From assembly GCF_031755915.1 (NCBI RefSeq), contig NC_083389.1:13943001-14007000 (forward strand): DNA of 64,000 nucleotides, given 5' to 3'. Source of the stretch: Ziziphus jujuba (taxonomy: Eukaryota; Streptophyta; Magnoliopsida; Rosales; Rhamnaceae). A program made the position numbers and the translations under genes. Below are positions 51,186 to 61,900 of this stretch, piece after piece. The notes below the pieces were generated by a model. That model was not told the origin of the DNA. It did not search any database and worked only from the letters and a program-made list of their open reading frames with translations. Within the stretch, counting starts at the first letter, position 1, and the number at the start of each line of letters is the position of its first letter.

Positions 51186-54040
51186 TGTAACACCCCGTCC
51201 CAAATCGCACCGGAATCCGTGCACGTTGACCGAGGTTGACCGTTGACCGTTGACCAAAGGGGGTCAAAAGTTGACTTTTGACTCGATGTGAATTTTGAGT
51301 TGACTAGGGTACCGTGGCGAAGTGCACGATGCCACGAGTTCGTAGACTGGTAGCACGTCGAAAACGGAACTACGGTTTGAAAGTTATGGACGAAACAAGT
51401 TGCGGTCCAAACTGTCCAAGGGGTGCCGGAGTTGACTTTTTGTTTATGGGGAATTGAGCTTTGACTCATGCATGGTTGTGAAGTGCTCGTCGATACGAGT
51501 TCACAGACTAGTGGCACGCTCAAAACGGACATCCGGTTAAAAAGTTATGGACGTTTGAAGTTTATCGGATACCGTATTATTTTAATGTTTTTGGGTCGGT
51601 GAACAGTGAAATGCCACGTGTCAGCTTTTGATTGGTCCACGTGGCATGAACAGTGTCATGCAGGGTTTTTATTTGTTAAAACACTCGGGGAAGAGAGAGA
51701 AAGAGAGAGAGGAGAGAGAGAGAGAGTCACCGGCCGCCGGTCATTTTCACGTTTTCCAGCCTAGTTACTGTACACGCGCCGGCCAGCCAGATTGCCCACC
51801 TCATTTCCGGCAAAACCTCCAAATTTCACGGCGAACGGCCGCCGGACGCACCCGGATCGGACGTCCGAAGTTTGGCGGTGATTTTTCCCCCTCCACCGCC
51901 GGCCACCGCGAATAGGCACTATTCCGGCCGATCTACAGTACGCGCGCCGTACACCCATCATCCTCTCCAACCGACGCGCCGGGATCGGAGCGTTTTCCGG
52001 CGAGGGGTCGGAAATCTTCAAACGGTGATTTCTTCGCCGTCCGACCTCCGTTTTGCTCACTGCCGGTCCCGTTGGATTGCTCTCCTCAAGATTTATTACT
52101 GTTCCGGTGAGTACCCGAAATTCCGGCCAGCTCCAGTCCGCTGTGTTCGACCTCCTGAATCCGAATCTGGCTTCCGTTTCCGCCAATTCGCGACGGTTTG
52201 GGAGAATTGCGGAGCCGAAACTCGAAAAGCTTTCCGGCGAGATTCCGACCCCGTCGGGTCCGATCACCGGGAAGTAAGACCGAATCTGTGATTAGCATCA
52301 CTCGAGCTTCGATTCGGTATATAACTCGTAAATTCTAGATATCGTTTGTGTTTTGATCCCCCGGGTACCGGGTATTATTTACCCGAATAAAATATTAATT
52401 TATTTGACTGTCTGTGAATTTTGTTCTAGGAGCACCGGTGAGTCGTAGAATTGATCCCGTAGTGGATCATGGGTTAATTGCGTGCTCCAGGTGAGTGACC
52501 CACCTTCAAATTAATTTTGGGAAATTTAATTTGTGAATATAATATGTGTGTGATTTAAATATTTGGAATTTAAATTCTATGTGCCAAATATTTATTCAAT
52601 TTATTATGGAATTATTTATGAATTTATTGGATTTAAGAAAATGTGCATTTTATAAAAGTATGCCATTGTGAAATTATTTTATGGATTTGAGGATTTTGAA
52701 ATTGGTGTGGTTTTAATAGTAAAATGGGCACGATTTGATTTTCAAATATTTCAAGGAAAATATTTGGTTATGTTGGTGATTTCAATTTTTATAACATATG
52801 CCCCTGGAATATTATGAGATTTGATTATTATATTTCGAAAATTATTTATGCTATTGAGAAAATGTGGATATTTGAATTGGTGGATTTGGTAGTTGGTGGA
52901 TTTGAAAATCATGGAATTTATGGTGTTGATTATAAAGAAATTACGGAGAATTTCCGGGTTCAAGCGGATGGATTATGCCCGCTATGCTTATGAAAAATGT
53001 GAAATTTGTTTTATAAATTAAATTTGTGGATTTTATGATTTTTGGATGCACCGTGCACGTACTGGTGTTCTGTTTATATGTGATATGGTTAGTGTGCACA
53101 CGGTTGTGATTAGCGCGCAGGTGGGTGTGATTAACGCACAGGTGATGTGATTAGCGCGCAGGTGGGTGTGAGTAGCGCGCGGTTGATATTATAAGGTTGT
53201 CCTGTGGTTGCCATCGGATGAGGGTAGGCCACCCCCCTTGGCCGGGACACCTGGTTAGCAGCGGCGCAGTGGGACGCCACGCGACCGTATGCCGGTTTCT
53301 CTCTATAACCTCCTGTCTGGCGGTACCTTGGAACGCTGGGTACTGTTGGCGCCACTGGTATATAGTGGGTGCATCAAATGATTTTCAGAACTGTGTTTTA
53401 AAAATAAAATGTTTGGAAACTGTATTGGAATTAAAAATATAATTATTACTGTTCGGATATTTATTTGATGTCTTGGTTTTCGGGGAATATGAATAAAGGG
53501 TTTTGTGAAAATGTTTTAAAAGGGGAATCTTTCCAACTGAGAGAATTGTAAGGGTTTTGAGAGAAATTATTATTTCCAAATAATTATTATTTATACTTAT
53601 TACTGTGATATTATATGGTATAGTAGTAGGGTCGCTCACTGAGATGATTAGCATCTCACACTCTTAAATTCCGTTCCTCTAGGTACCAGGTTGTCGGTGT
53701 TCATCCAGAGCGGACTTGATCTTCATCGTTGTTTTACTTCGTGAAGTACCCTGTTCTTCTTTATTGCAGTTGTACTATTTCTTTCACTCTTGTTGTATTT
53801 ATCTTGCACTGGATTACTGTATTTTTGTTTTGAAGTGCTGAAATTTGTGGAACCAATTTGTAGTTTGTGGGAGGAATAAGGGGATATTTTTGAAGTGTGT
53901 TTTCAGTGCAGGTAAATTTGTGGTAAGTAAATCCCTTAGGGGAGGTGCTGCCGGATTTTTCGTTGGAAGGTTCGGTGGTATTTCCCTGGGATCAGGGCTG
54001 TCTAGGGTTCCGGAGGAGGAATTCTGGACGGGTCCTGACA
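51186..54040. mobile_element. solo LTR (or LTR-like element), about 2.86 kb, Ty3/Tekay-type ends
   Basis: It starts TGTAACACCCCGTCC and ends GGACGGGTCCTGACA, so TG...CA ends with imperfect inverted repeats. It is flanked by the perfect 5-bp direct repeat AGCAC (51181-51185 and 54041-54045). No gag-pol coding and no second LTR copy is found inside, so it is best read as one long LTR left by recombination. The first 370 bases match another copy starting at 63630 at roughly 90% or better. It contains a GC-rich block (51720-52290) and a short minisatellite near 53100. ORFs inside are short and unrecognised. Confidence 0.8.
53095..53185. repeat. minisatellite inside the LTR
   Basis: About four imperfect 18-24 bp units share gtgattagcgcgcaggtggg or close variants (gattaacgcacaggtgat, gagtagcgcgcggttgat). 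Confidence 0.75.
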
Positions 54041-54743
54041 AGCACCATCATTTCCCAAGCTCATGAATCTCTCCCTATTCTCAAGGATTAAAGCTTCAAA
54101 GTTTCCACATTCAAACTTACATGTGGGGCAGATCTCAGTAGGACAGTATCGAAGATTGTAAATATTTTTGCTTTCGCCAAACCTTTCACCCGATCCGTCT
54201 ATCAGAAACAAGTTCCCAAACCTTCCACCATCTCCAGTTTCAATCAATCTCTTCTGAGTCTCCTCGTCTCTCTTTCCAACCTTCCATGTTGTTGAACCTT
54301 CACACTTTGTGGGCTTATAAAAGGTTGCCTTGAAGTTCTTCCTCTCCCTCACTAGTAGATCGTTCTCTTCCACTGGCTCAAAGGCTACGGGGAGTCTATT
54401 TGAGGAAGGCCGTCCCTCACGCACATAGTTCGGGCAGAGTGCAGATGATATGTTGTGCTCTACCAAAGTTGAAGGACCGCTGAATGTGTCCAGAAAAGCA
54501 GGTTTGATGTGGTATTCCAAGCCTCGCCGGAGAGGCTGTCTGGTTGTGTCGACCACCGGAGGACGAAGAGGAGGGATAATTTGTGCCGTGGTCACCATGG
54601 CCATGACAAGCCAGATAATGCTCGGCCTCATTCCGATCAACTTCATCATTTTGAGCGATAGATAATGTCTGAAGACAGAAGAGTTTGCTTGGTTTTTTAG
54701 TCTATAACACTCCATTGCCATGCAAAGGTAAATATATATAGGG

Positions 54744-55750
54744 TGTAACAGTTCAGTCCACCCGCATGCAATATTATCCATTTTGGGCCCAGCCCGCACG
54801 GTTTTGTCAAAATGCATCGCAATGGTTAGGGGGAATCCTCAGCTCGCACGGTTTTGTCAAAACGGGTCGCAATGGTTAGGGGAAATCCTCTTACAACCCC
54901 TACCTACCTATAACATCCCACATTGGTTGGAAAGGAGAACGAAGCATGGCTTATAAGCGTGTGGATACCTTTCCCTTCAAGAGGCCTTTTCCTGTGACCC
55001 ACCGTTGTACTGGGGTCAGGAAGAGCAAAACCGTGCGGGCCGGGTCCAAAGCGGACAATATCTTGATGCGGGTGGTCTGGGCTGTTACAGTGGTATCAGA
55101 GCCGGACCCGGATAGGTGTGCTAGCGAGGACACTGGGCTCTAAGGAAGGTGGATTGTAACATCCCACATCGGTTGGAAAGGAGAACGAAGCATGGCTTAT
55201 AAGCGTGTGGATACCTTTCCCTTCAAGAGGCCTTTTCCTATGACCCACCGTTGTACTGGGGTAGGGAAGAGCAAAACCGTGCGGGCGGGACCCAAAGCGG
55301 ACAATATCTTGATGTGGGTGGTCTGGGCTGTTACATACCAGTCCCACTAGCACGGGTATTCTAGGCCTAATTACGATATTGTCCGCTTTGGAAGCTAGGT
55401 GGTGAGCCCAATCCTACCCCTCACGGTTTTATTTTCCCTCATGGGAACGAGTCCCAAGGGAAAGGTATCCACATACCCGCATGCGATATTGTCCGCTTTG
55501 GGCCCAGTCTGCACGGTTTTGTCAAAACGTGTCGCAATGGTTAGGGAGAATCCTCTTACAACCCCTATCTACCAGTCCCATTGGCACGGGCATTCCAAGC
55601 CCAATCACGATATTGTTCGCTTTAGAAGCTAGGTGGTGAACCCAATCCTACCCCTCACGGTTTTATTTTCCCTCATGGGAACGCGTCGCAAGGGAAATGT
55701 ATCCACACTCTCTTTTAAGACATGCTTCGTTCCCCTTTCCAACCGATCTC
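54744..55750 (-). mobile_element. 1-kb TRIM-family repeat block in a Kunitz promoter
   Basis: The block is flanked by ATATAGGG at 54736-54743 and 55751-55758. Read on the minus strand, its right end (atcggttggaaagg, then gtgtggatac) and left end (aaaccgtgcgggctgggccc, ending tgttaca) match the start and end of the 181-bp TRIM LTR nested within it. Internally it carries a 234-bp tandem repeat (agtccca-t/c-t-ggcacggg near 55341 and 55575). A complete TRIM is inserted in the opposite orientation at 54909-55335. Confidence 0.65.
54909..55335 (+). mobile_element. complete TRIM retrotransposon
   Basis: Two 181-bp LTRs, 54909-55089 and 55155-55335, are almost identical (start taacatcccaca-t/c-ggttgg; end gggctgttaca). 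They enclose only 65 bp: a primer-binding site TGGTATCAGAGCC at 55091-55103 complementary to initiator tRNA-Met, and a purine-rich tract (aaggaaggtgga) before the right LTR. It has no coding capacity, as usual for terminal-repeat retrotransposons in miniature. Flanks share tacc, consistent with a 4-5 bp target duplication. Confidence 0.85.
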
Positions 55751-55837
55751 ATATAGGGAATGGCGTGGGAAAATCACATGTGATGCACGTGTTGTTGATA
55801 TATATATATATATATATATATACACAAAATGATAAAA

Positions 55838-56204
55838 TTTTAGATTGATGGACAAAATGGTTTTGGCTTAATTGGGAAAAATGTGTACCAATAGGTGGGT
55901 GTTTTTGGATTTAATTGGAGGTGGAGTACAATAGGAAGTATTGGACATATAGTGGGTAAAAATAAAATAGAATTTAGAAACTATATATATATGTACAACG
56001 TAAGAAACCAATCGACTAGGTAATCTCCACTTGCATATATAGTTTCTAAATTCTATCTTGCTCACCATCCAATACCAATTGTTCCGCCAAGTCTTCCTCC
56101 AATTAAACTCATAAAACACCAACGCGTGTTCCTACCTATTTTTTGCCCGATTAAACCAAAACTATTTTATTCTAATATTTAATCATCAAAAATCTTTTAA
56201 TATA
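55838..56204. repeat. foldback repeat followed by a primer-binding-like motif
   Basis: The left arm (ggacaaaatggttttggctt, then gtgggtgtttttgg and atttaattggagg) is the inverted complement of the right arm (cctccaattaaact, then accaaaactattttatt). A loop with a second inner arm pair (agaatttagaaactata and tatagtttctaaattct) lies near 55970-56060. Directly after it is TGGTATCAGAGTC (56205-56217). It may be a MITE or an unusual short LTR. An inverted copy lies at 58240-58597. Confidence 0.7.
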
Positions 56205-57115
56205 TGGTATCAGAGTCATAACTAGATTCTTTTATAAATTGGGCATAGTTACTTCAATACAATGGTCGATAACATCTTCCCCTGAATTATTTCTGTTTCA
56301 ATTTTTTATGAAAAAGACTATGATTTTTAATCTGTTAAAATGATCGTTTATTTCAAATATAAAATATTGTGGGATGTATCTATGCAGGCTACACTATTTC
56401 TGTTGACAGTATCACATTAAATACTGCTTAAATGAAGGAGCTAAAAAAGGATCAACAAAAAAAATTCTCAAACATTATTTAATCTGTAATCAAGCTATTG
56501 AACTGTTGTCCAACCTGTATTCCTTTACATAGCTTCCACTAGCGATCTCCTCCTTCATAACCAAACCAATCTATATCGAATCCCATTATATTAAACTAAC
56601 AATATATTTACCCATTAACTCAATTGCCATTGTCTCCCACTTAGTCTTCCACTTATTAATTAAGCCAAAACTATTTTTTCCATTAATATCCAAGTACACG
56701 AAGTTCAATCATTGGTGTCAAAGCCTTGTTGTTTCATTAATTGGGTGTAGTTACTTCCAACACCATAGCCAATAACATTTTCCACTCAACTATTCCTATT
56801 TCAATCTTTCATGGAAAAAACTATGATTTTTGATTTGTTAAATGAACAATTATTTCAAGTCTCAAAAATTATAGGGTATTGTCAGTGTAGGCTACATTGC
56901 TCCCATTGACATTATCACATTAAATACTTCTAAAATAAAAGAGCTAAAAAAGAATCAATAAAAAGATTCTCAAATATTATTCGATCTACAGTCAAGCTTT
57001 TCCATTAGTGTCACGCCTGTTCTACTATACGAACCCACTATTCCTTTACTAATTAGTAAAGGAACGGGGCTATATTACCTTCCACTAGCTGATCTCCTCC
57101 TTCATAAGCAAAAGT
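56205..57115. repeat. imperfect direct duplication, about 510-bp period
   Basis: 56205-56570 and 56712-57115 are diverged copies. Shared pieces include ttgggca/ttgggtg-tagttactt, gactatgatttt, tatcacattaaatact, gagctaaaaaa and gatctcctccttcataa. Each copy begins with a primer-binding-like motif (TGGTATCAGAGTC; TTGGTGTCAAAGCC). A short inverted piece of the same family lies at 58170-58240. No coding sequence is recognised. Confidence 0.7.
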
Positions 57116-57580
57116 GAAATAAAAAAAAAAAATATATATATATATATATTGATTTTTAGCAAAAACTAAAAAGATAAAAAGACACTGGTAAATAAAGTGA
57201 TATATATTTATCCCACAGTGTAGTCATAAGTTATAACTTAATAAATAATTAAAAGCAAGATTACATATAAATATAAATACACAAATTAAAATTTTTTTTT
57301 TCTTTTAACCCTTTTGAGGAGTAAAACCGTAGTTTCATCAACAATGACTTTTAAGTTTGAATCCCTAAACCCTAATATCATATTTTTCTTTTCCTTTTTT
57401 TTTTGGAAGGTTCATTTTAAACCATGTATTTTTTTTTTTAGGAAATCCGCAGCCAGCGATTTGGCACTATTATTAGTATTATGACACTAGTGCCCTGACG
57501 GCTGAAGCTATGCATGAATCGAATGAAATTTGGTTAAGAATTTTCGAACTTGCTTTGTCCATTATTCATCAACCAAGTCC

Positions 57581-57780
57581 TATAAATACCATTACTTCCA
57601 ATACAAATTTAACTCAAACAAAACCCAGCAACACAAAATGACATTAATAATCATCATGAGATCATTGCCAGGAAGCGTGAGCTTCGTTTGACTTTTCATG
57701 GCCGTCTCATCAGTTCAGGCTCGGACATACAACCAAACTGTTTCCGACACCAACGGACAGCCTCAAAGTATGAAATTCTT
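57581..57780 (+). pseudogene. Kunitz inhibitor relic, N-terminal end only
   Basis: A TATA box (tataaatacc, 57581) is followed by ATG 57638 and a signal-peptide-like stretch. An in-frame TGA at 57689-57691 interrupts it. The same frame then continues MAVSSVQARTYNQTVSDTNG, whose VSDTNGQP matches the first conserved strand of Kunitz inhibitors. Homology is lost after about 45 codons. It is on the opposite strand to the other two Kunitz copies. Confidence 0.55.
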
Positions 57781-58239
57781 AGAAATAAGATCCTTTTCAA
57801 ATTGCAGAATCAAAAGGAAATTAAAATGAAATCAGATAACAATTTTGTAACTATTAATTTGCATAAGTTAACAAGTTGTTATCGTATTAACTAGTAATGA
57901 ATAATAATAATTATTCATTTGAAAAAAAAAAATCTTGTCGATAAATCATAAACATAAGTTGAGGACCTTATTGGGTTTGAGTTTAACTAATTTTGTGCAT
58001 GGAAGGTAGTCATAACTTAATTTGTAAGTTAATAGGCCTTTTTGAGGACCCAATATTTCTAGCTATATAACGCTCATCGTCATTCAAACTTCAAAACTCT
58101 TAATTACGACCTTCTCACTCATGGGTATGCCTTTATATTACAAGAGTTAATTTATTTTCTCATGGGTATGCCTTTAGTCATGGTGTTGGAAGCAATTACG
58201 CCCAATTAACGAAATGAAAGAACCTGCCTTTGGTATCAT

Positions 58240-58597
58240 TGAAAGTTTTTGGATGACTGAATATTACAATAAAATAGTTTTGGTTTCATGCGGCAAAATA
58301 GGTAGGAACACATGGGTGTTTTTGGACTTAATTGGAGGATGACTTGGTGGGAACAATTGGCATTCGATAGTCAGTGAGATAGGATTTAGAAGCTATATGT
58401 GCAAAGTGGAGATTACCTAGTAATTGATTGGTTTCTTACGTTGCACATACATATGGTTTAAATTCTATTTCATTTTTACCCACCATATGTCCAATCACCA
58501 AGTCTTTCTCCAATTAAATCCACAAACACCCACGTATTCCTACATATTTTTCTCAATTAAACCAAAACTATTTTGTCCATCAATCTAAAATTTTATA
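58240..58597. repeat. inverted copy of the foldback repeat
   Basis: This region matches the reverse complement of 55838-56204. Anchors are aataaaatagttttggttt at the left end, gtgggtgtt/aacacccac pairs, and ttttgtccatcaatctaaaa at the right end. It is also internally self-complementary. It abuts the start of the copia LTR. Confidence 0.7.
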
Positions 58598-58938
58598 ACT
58601 TGTATTGTGGAATGGTAACAGCTCAGCATAGCTTTAGCACAGCCTTGGTGCCAGATTATCACACCAGTTAGTTAAATGTCATGTGACCCACCACGTGCTT
58701 GTATTTTTAGTTATAAGTTTGTTGTTTCTGTTTTAGAGTACTAATATAAATACTTGATGTATTAGTTTCTTGTTAGTTAGTAAGTTTTACAAAAAAAGAA
58801 CTCGTAAAGAACTCTCTGGAAGTTTTTCTCAGGAAGTTTTCGGCTTTTCTGATTTCTTTCTTTCTTGAATTTTCTCTTGCATTTTGTTTCTTTTTCTTGC
58901 TGTTTTTCTTCCTTTTCATGGTATCAGAGCCAAGCTTC

Positions 58939-61900
58939 ATGGCTACTCAGAAATATGCGTTGGTTGTTGTTTCACCTTTCTCAAGCAATGTTATGAAACT
59001 TGAGGAAGATAATTTTGTTCTGTGGAGGTCACAAATTCTTCCTACTCTCAAAGGACATGATCTGGAAAAATTCATTCTAATCCGAAGAACAGCATCAGGA
59101 AAAGTTTCAGTTCTTGCAGACGATAGATCTGACAGTGTTGCTGATGTTGACGAAGAACTTGACTATTGGGTGAAACAGGATCAATTGCTATTAGGATGGA
59201 TTCGAGCTACAATTTCACGGGAAGTTCTACGGCATCTGGTTGGGCTACAAACAACATTTGATGTTTGGCAGACTCTTGAATCTAGGTATGCATCTCACTC
59301 CAGATCTCAGATTTTACGTCTTCGAACACAGTTGCAATCCACCAAAAAAGGAGGTTTAGGCATTAATGAATATTGGCTCAAAATGAAGATAATTGCTGAT
59401 GATCTTGAGGCTGCTGGTGAATTTGTGCATGAGACAGATTTTGCGTATTATATTCTTGGTGGTTTAGGACTTGAGTTTGATCCTGTCTCTGAAAATCTTA
59501 ATTCTCGACTAGACTCAATCGGCTTGACAGAGGTTCGATCTCGGTTACTTGCGTATGAAAGCAAGTTGGAAGACTATAATTCTGCTCTTTCTATGAATCT
59601 TGGTCATTCTCATTCAGCAAATATGATAAGTTCAGTTTCTCATACTGATTTGAATTCTGTAAACTTGGTCCAACCTCCAACTCATGGGCATGTTGAGACC
59701 TCTGGACGTAATTTTCAGTTTTCTGGTTCCAATAGCAATGTTGGTCGTGGTTTCTCTCCACGAGCTCGGTTTGACAGAGGATTTGTTGGCAACTACAATT
59801 ATCGAAATGAGAATTACAATACTCGAGGTCGAGGTTTCTTTGGTCGTGGCAGGGGTACTAATCGACCAATTTGTCAAGTCTGTAAAATGGTTGGACATAC
59901 TGGTGATGTTTGTTATTATAGGTATGCTCAACCATTTCAGCAGAGTGTTCCACAGCCAAGCTTTACTGTTGGCAGTGCTAATCCTAGGACTTTCTTTGCT
60001 GGAGTTCCACACACTCTACCACACACTCTCCAATCTGGTTTTTCTAATAACTTTTTATATAATTACAATCTGAGATCGCCAGTTATGCCTGAATCAACTA
60101 TTGGGATGGTTGCTCCAAATTTGCAGTCATATGGTTCCATGTCTGGTTTGTCTAATCCTTTTTCTTATGGTGTCTCAACACCACTTGGTAGTTCTAACAA
60201 CATCTCTGGTCAAGTGCCACAACAGTCTACTGGTTTTTGTGTTCATAATGGTGTACCTCATTTCGGTGCACCTCTTTCTGCTTCAATTGGCATGAATTCT
60301 GCTGGTTATCCTTTCATGCCTTCAATTTCAGCTTCCATTGGATCAAATGTTGTTGGTCATGCTTCAGTGCCTCAAATGTCAGCTAATATGAGTAATTTGT
60401 CTCTTTCTCCACATTCTAGTGCTAATGTTGTGTCTGCAACAGTTGACCCAAGCCCTTCCTGGTTTTTAGACAGTGGAGCTACTAATCATGTAGCTGCAGA
60501 TGGTGATAGCTTGCTTGAACATATTGAGTTTCAAGGCAACAACAAACTTACTGTTGGCAATGGGCAGAATGTGGATATTACTCATATTGGTAACTCATTC
60601 ATACCTTCCATCTCTATGGTAGTAAGACTTAACAATGTTTTGGTTGTTCCTTGCATAGCAAAAAACCTGTTAAGTATTTCTCAATTAACTAGAGACAATG
60701 GATTAGTTGCTGAGTTTACTGATAGCCATTGTTTTATCAAGGACAATTTACGCAGAACTCAACTTAGAGGAGTATTGGAAGATGGATTGTACAAATTGCA
60801 AGCTCCTGTTCTTAGAAGACAAAGACTACATCCAAATAAGGTGTTCACCAGTTCTTATGCTGCTGATTTTGGTTCAGATTGTGACAAGGGTCCCTATTTC
60901 TCAAATTGTGCTACTAAATCTGCTGCTGGTGTTTCTGGTGTTGTTGGTGAATCGTTTTGCTTTCCTTTAGCATGTACTACTTCTTCTCAATGTACTACTT
61001 CCTCTCAGAGTTTACCAGATGTAAAAAGTGACAGTTGTCGTAGAATCAATGTTTCAGAGTTTGCATTGTTTCATAATAGACTTGGACATCCAAATACTAA
61101 AGTTACATTGGAAGTCCTCAAAAGTTGTAATAAGAAATTTCTTAATAAAGATGAGTTCTTTTGTGATGCCTGCGAACTTGGTCAAAATCATTTGATCAAT
61201 TTTCCTGTCTCTACTTCTAGAGCATCAGCACCTTTGGAAATCATTTATACAGATTTATGGGGACCTGCTTCAGTTAGTTCCAAGGAAGGATACAAGTATT
61301 ACATACAGTTCTTAGATGATTACTCAAGATATGTTTGGATATATCCTTTAAGAACCAAGTCAGAAGCTCTGGCAATTTTTTCAAGTTTTCATGTTATGGT
61401 TGAAAGGCAGTTTGATAAAAAAATCAAAGTTCTTCAAGCTGATTGGGGAGGTGAATTCAGATCCTTTCTTCCTTATCTCTCAAAGTTTGGTATTGTCTTT
61501 AGGCATCCCTGTCCTTATATTCACACACAAAATGGAAAAGTGGAAAGGAAGCATAGACATCTTGTTGAATTGGGATTGTGTCTCTTGGCTCAAGCTCACA
61601 TGTCGCTGGTTTATTGGTGGGAAGCCTTTCATTGTGCTGCTTTCTTGATCAATCGGCTACCAACTCAGGTTCTTAATCAACTTTCTCCCTATGAGATGTT
61701 GTTTCATAAAAAACCTGATTACACTTTTCTTAAAGTTTTTGGGTGTGCTTGTTTTCCGTATTTGAGACCTTATAACAAGGTTAAGCTGAATTTTCATACA
61801 ACCAAGTGTGTCTTTTTGGGATATAGCCCTGATCATAAGGGTTATCGTTGCTTCCAGCCATCGGGAAGGGTTTATATTACAAATAGTGCTATTTTTCATG

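Larger units (their letters stand above)
51139..54649 (-). pseudogene. Kunitz-type proteinase inhibitor gene split by an LTR insertion
   Basis: The main part runs from ATG 54649 to 54041 on the minus strand. It has a signal peptide (IIWLVMAMVTTAQ), a Kunitz signature (VVDTTRQPLRRGLEYHIKPA), and cysteines at SALCPNYV, TKCEGSTTW and YCPTEICPTCKFECGN. At LGNDGA the frame enters a 2,855-bp element. The matching last 13 codons and TAA lie beyond it at 51180-51139, and the 5-bp AGCAC duplication is shared between the two edges. Reading on into the element adds 12 foreign residues before a stop at 54002, so the last beta-strand of the trefoil would be lost or replaced. Comparison with the intact relative at 49053-49685 shows where the tail belongs. 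Its promoter is also separated by a second insertion. Confidence 0.88.

Noticed and set aside
51628..52291. GC-rich ORFs of up to 168 codons inside the long LTR
   Set aside because: They overlap each other on both strands, have low-complexity Arg/Pro/Ser composition and match no recognised domain. LTR leader sequence explains them.
53100..53180. CRISPR-like short repeats
   Set aside because: The units abut without unique spacers of constant length, are imperfect, and the DNA is a plant nuclear LTR; it is a minisatellite.
57300..57370. A second SINE-like segment with a box-B-like gtttgaatccc
   Set aside because: No matching box A at the right distance and no delimited ends.
59632..61899. ORFs in other frames within the copia polyprotein
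   Set aside because: They are shadows of a frame that carries all gag, protease, integrase and RT motifs.
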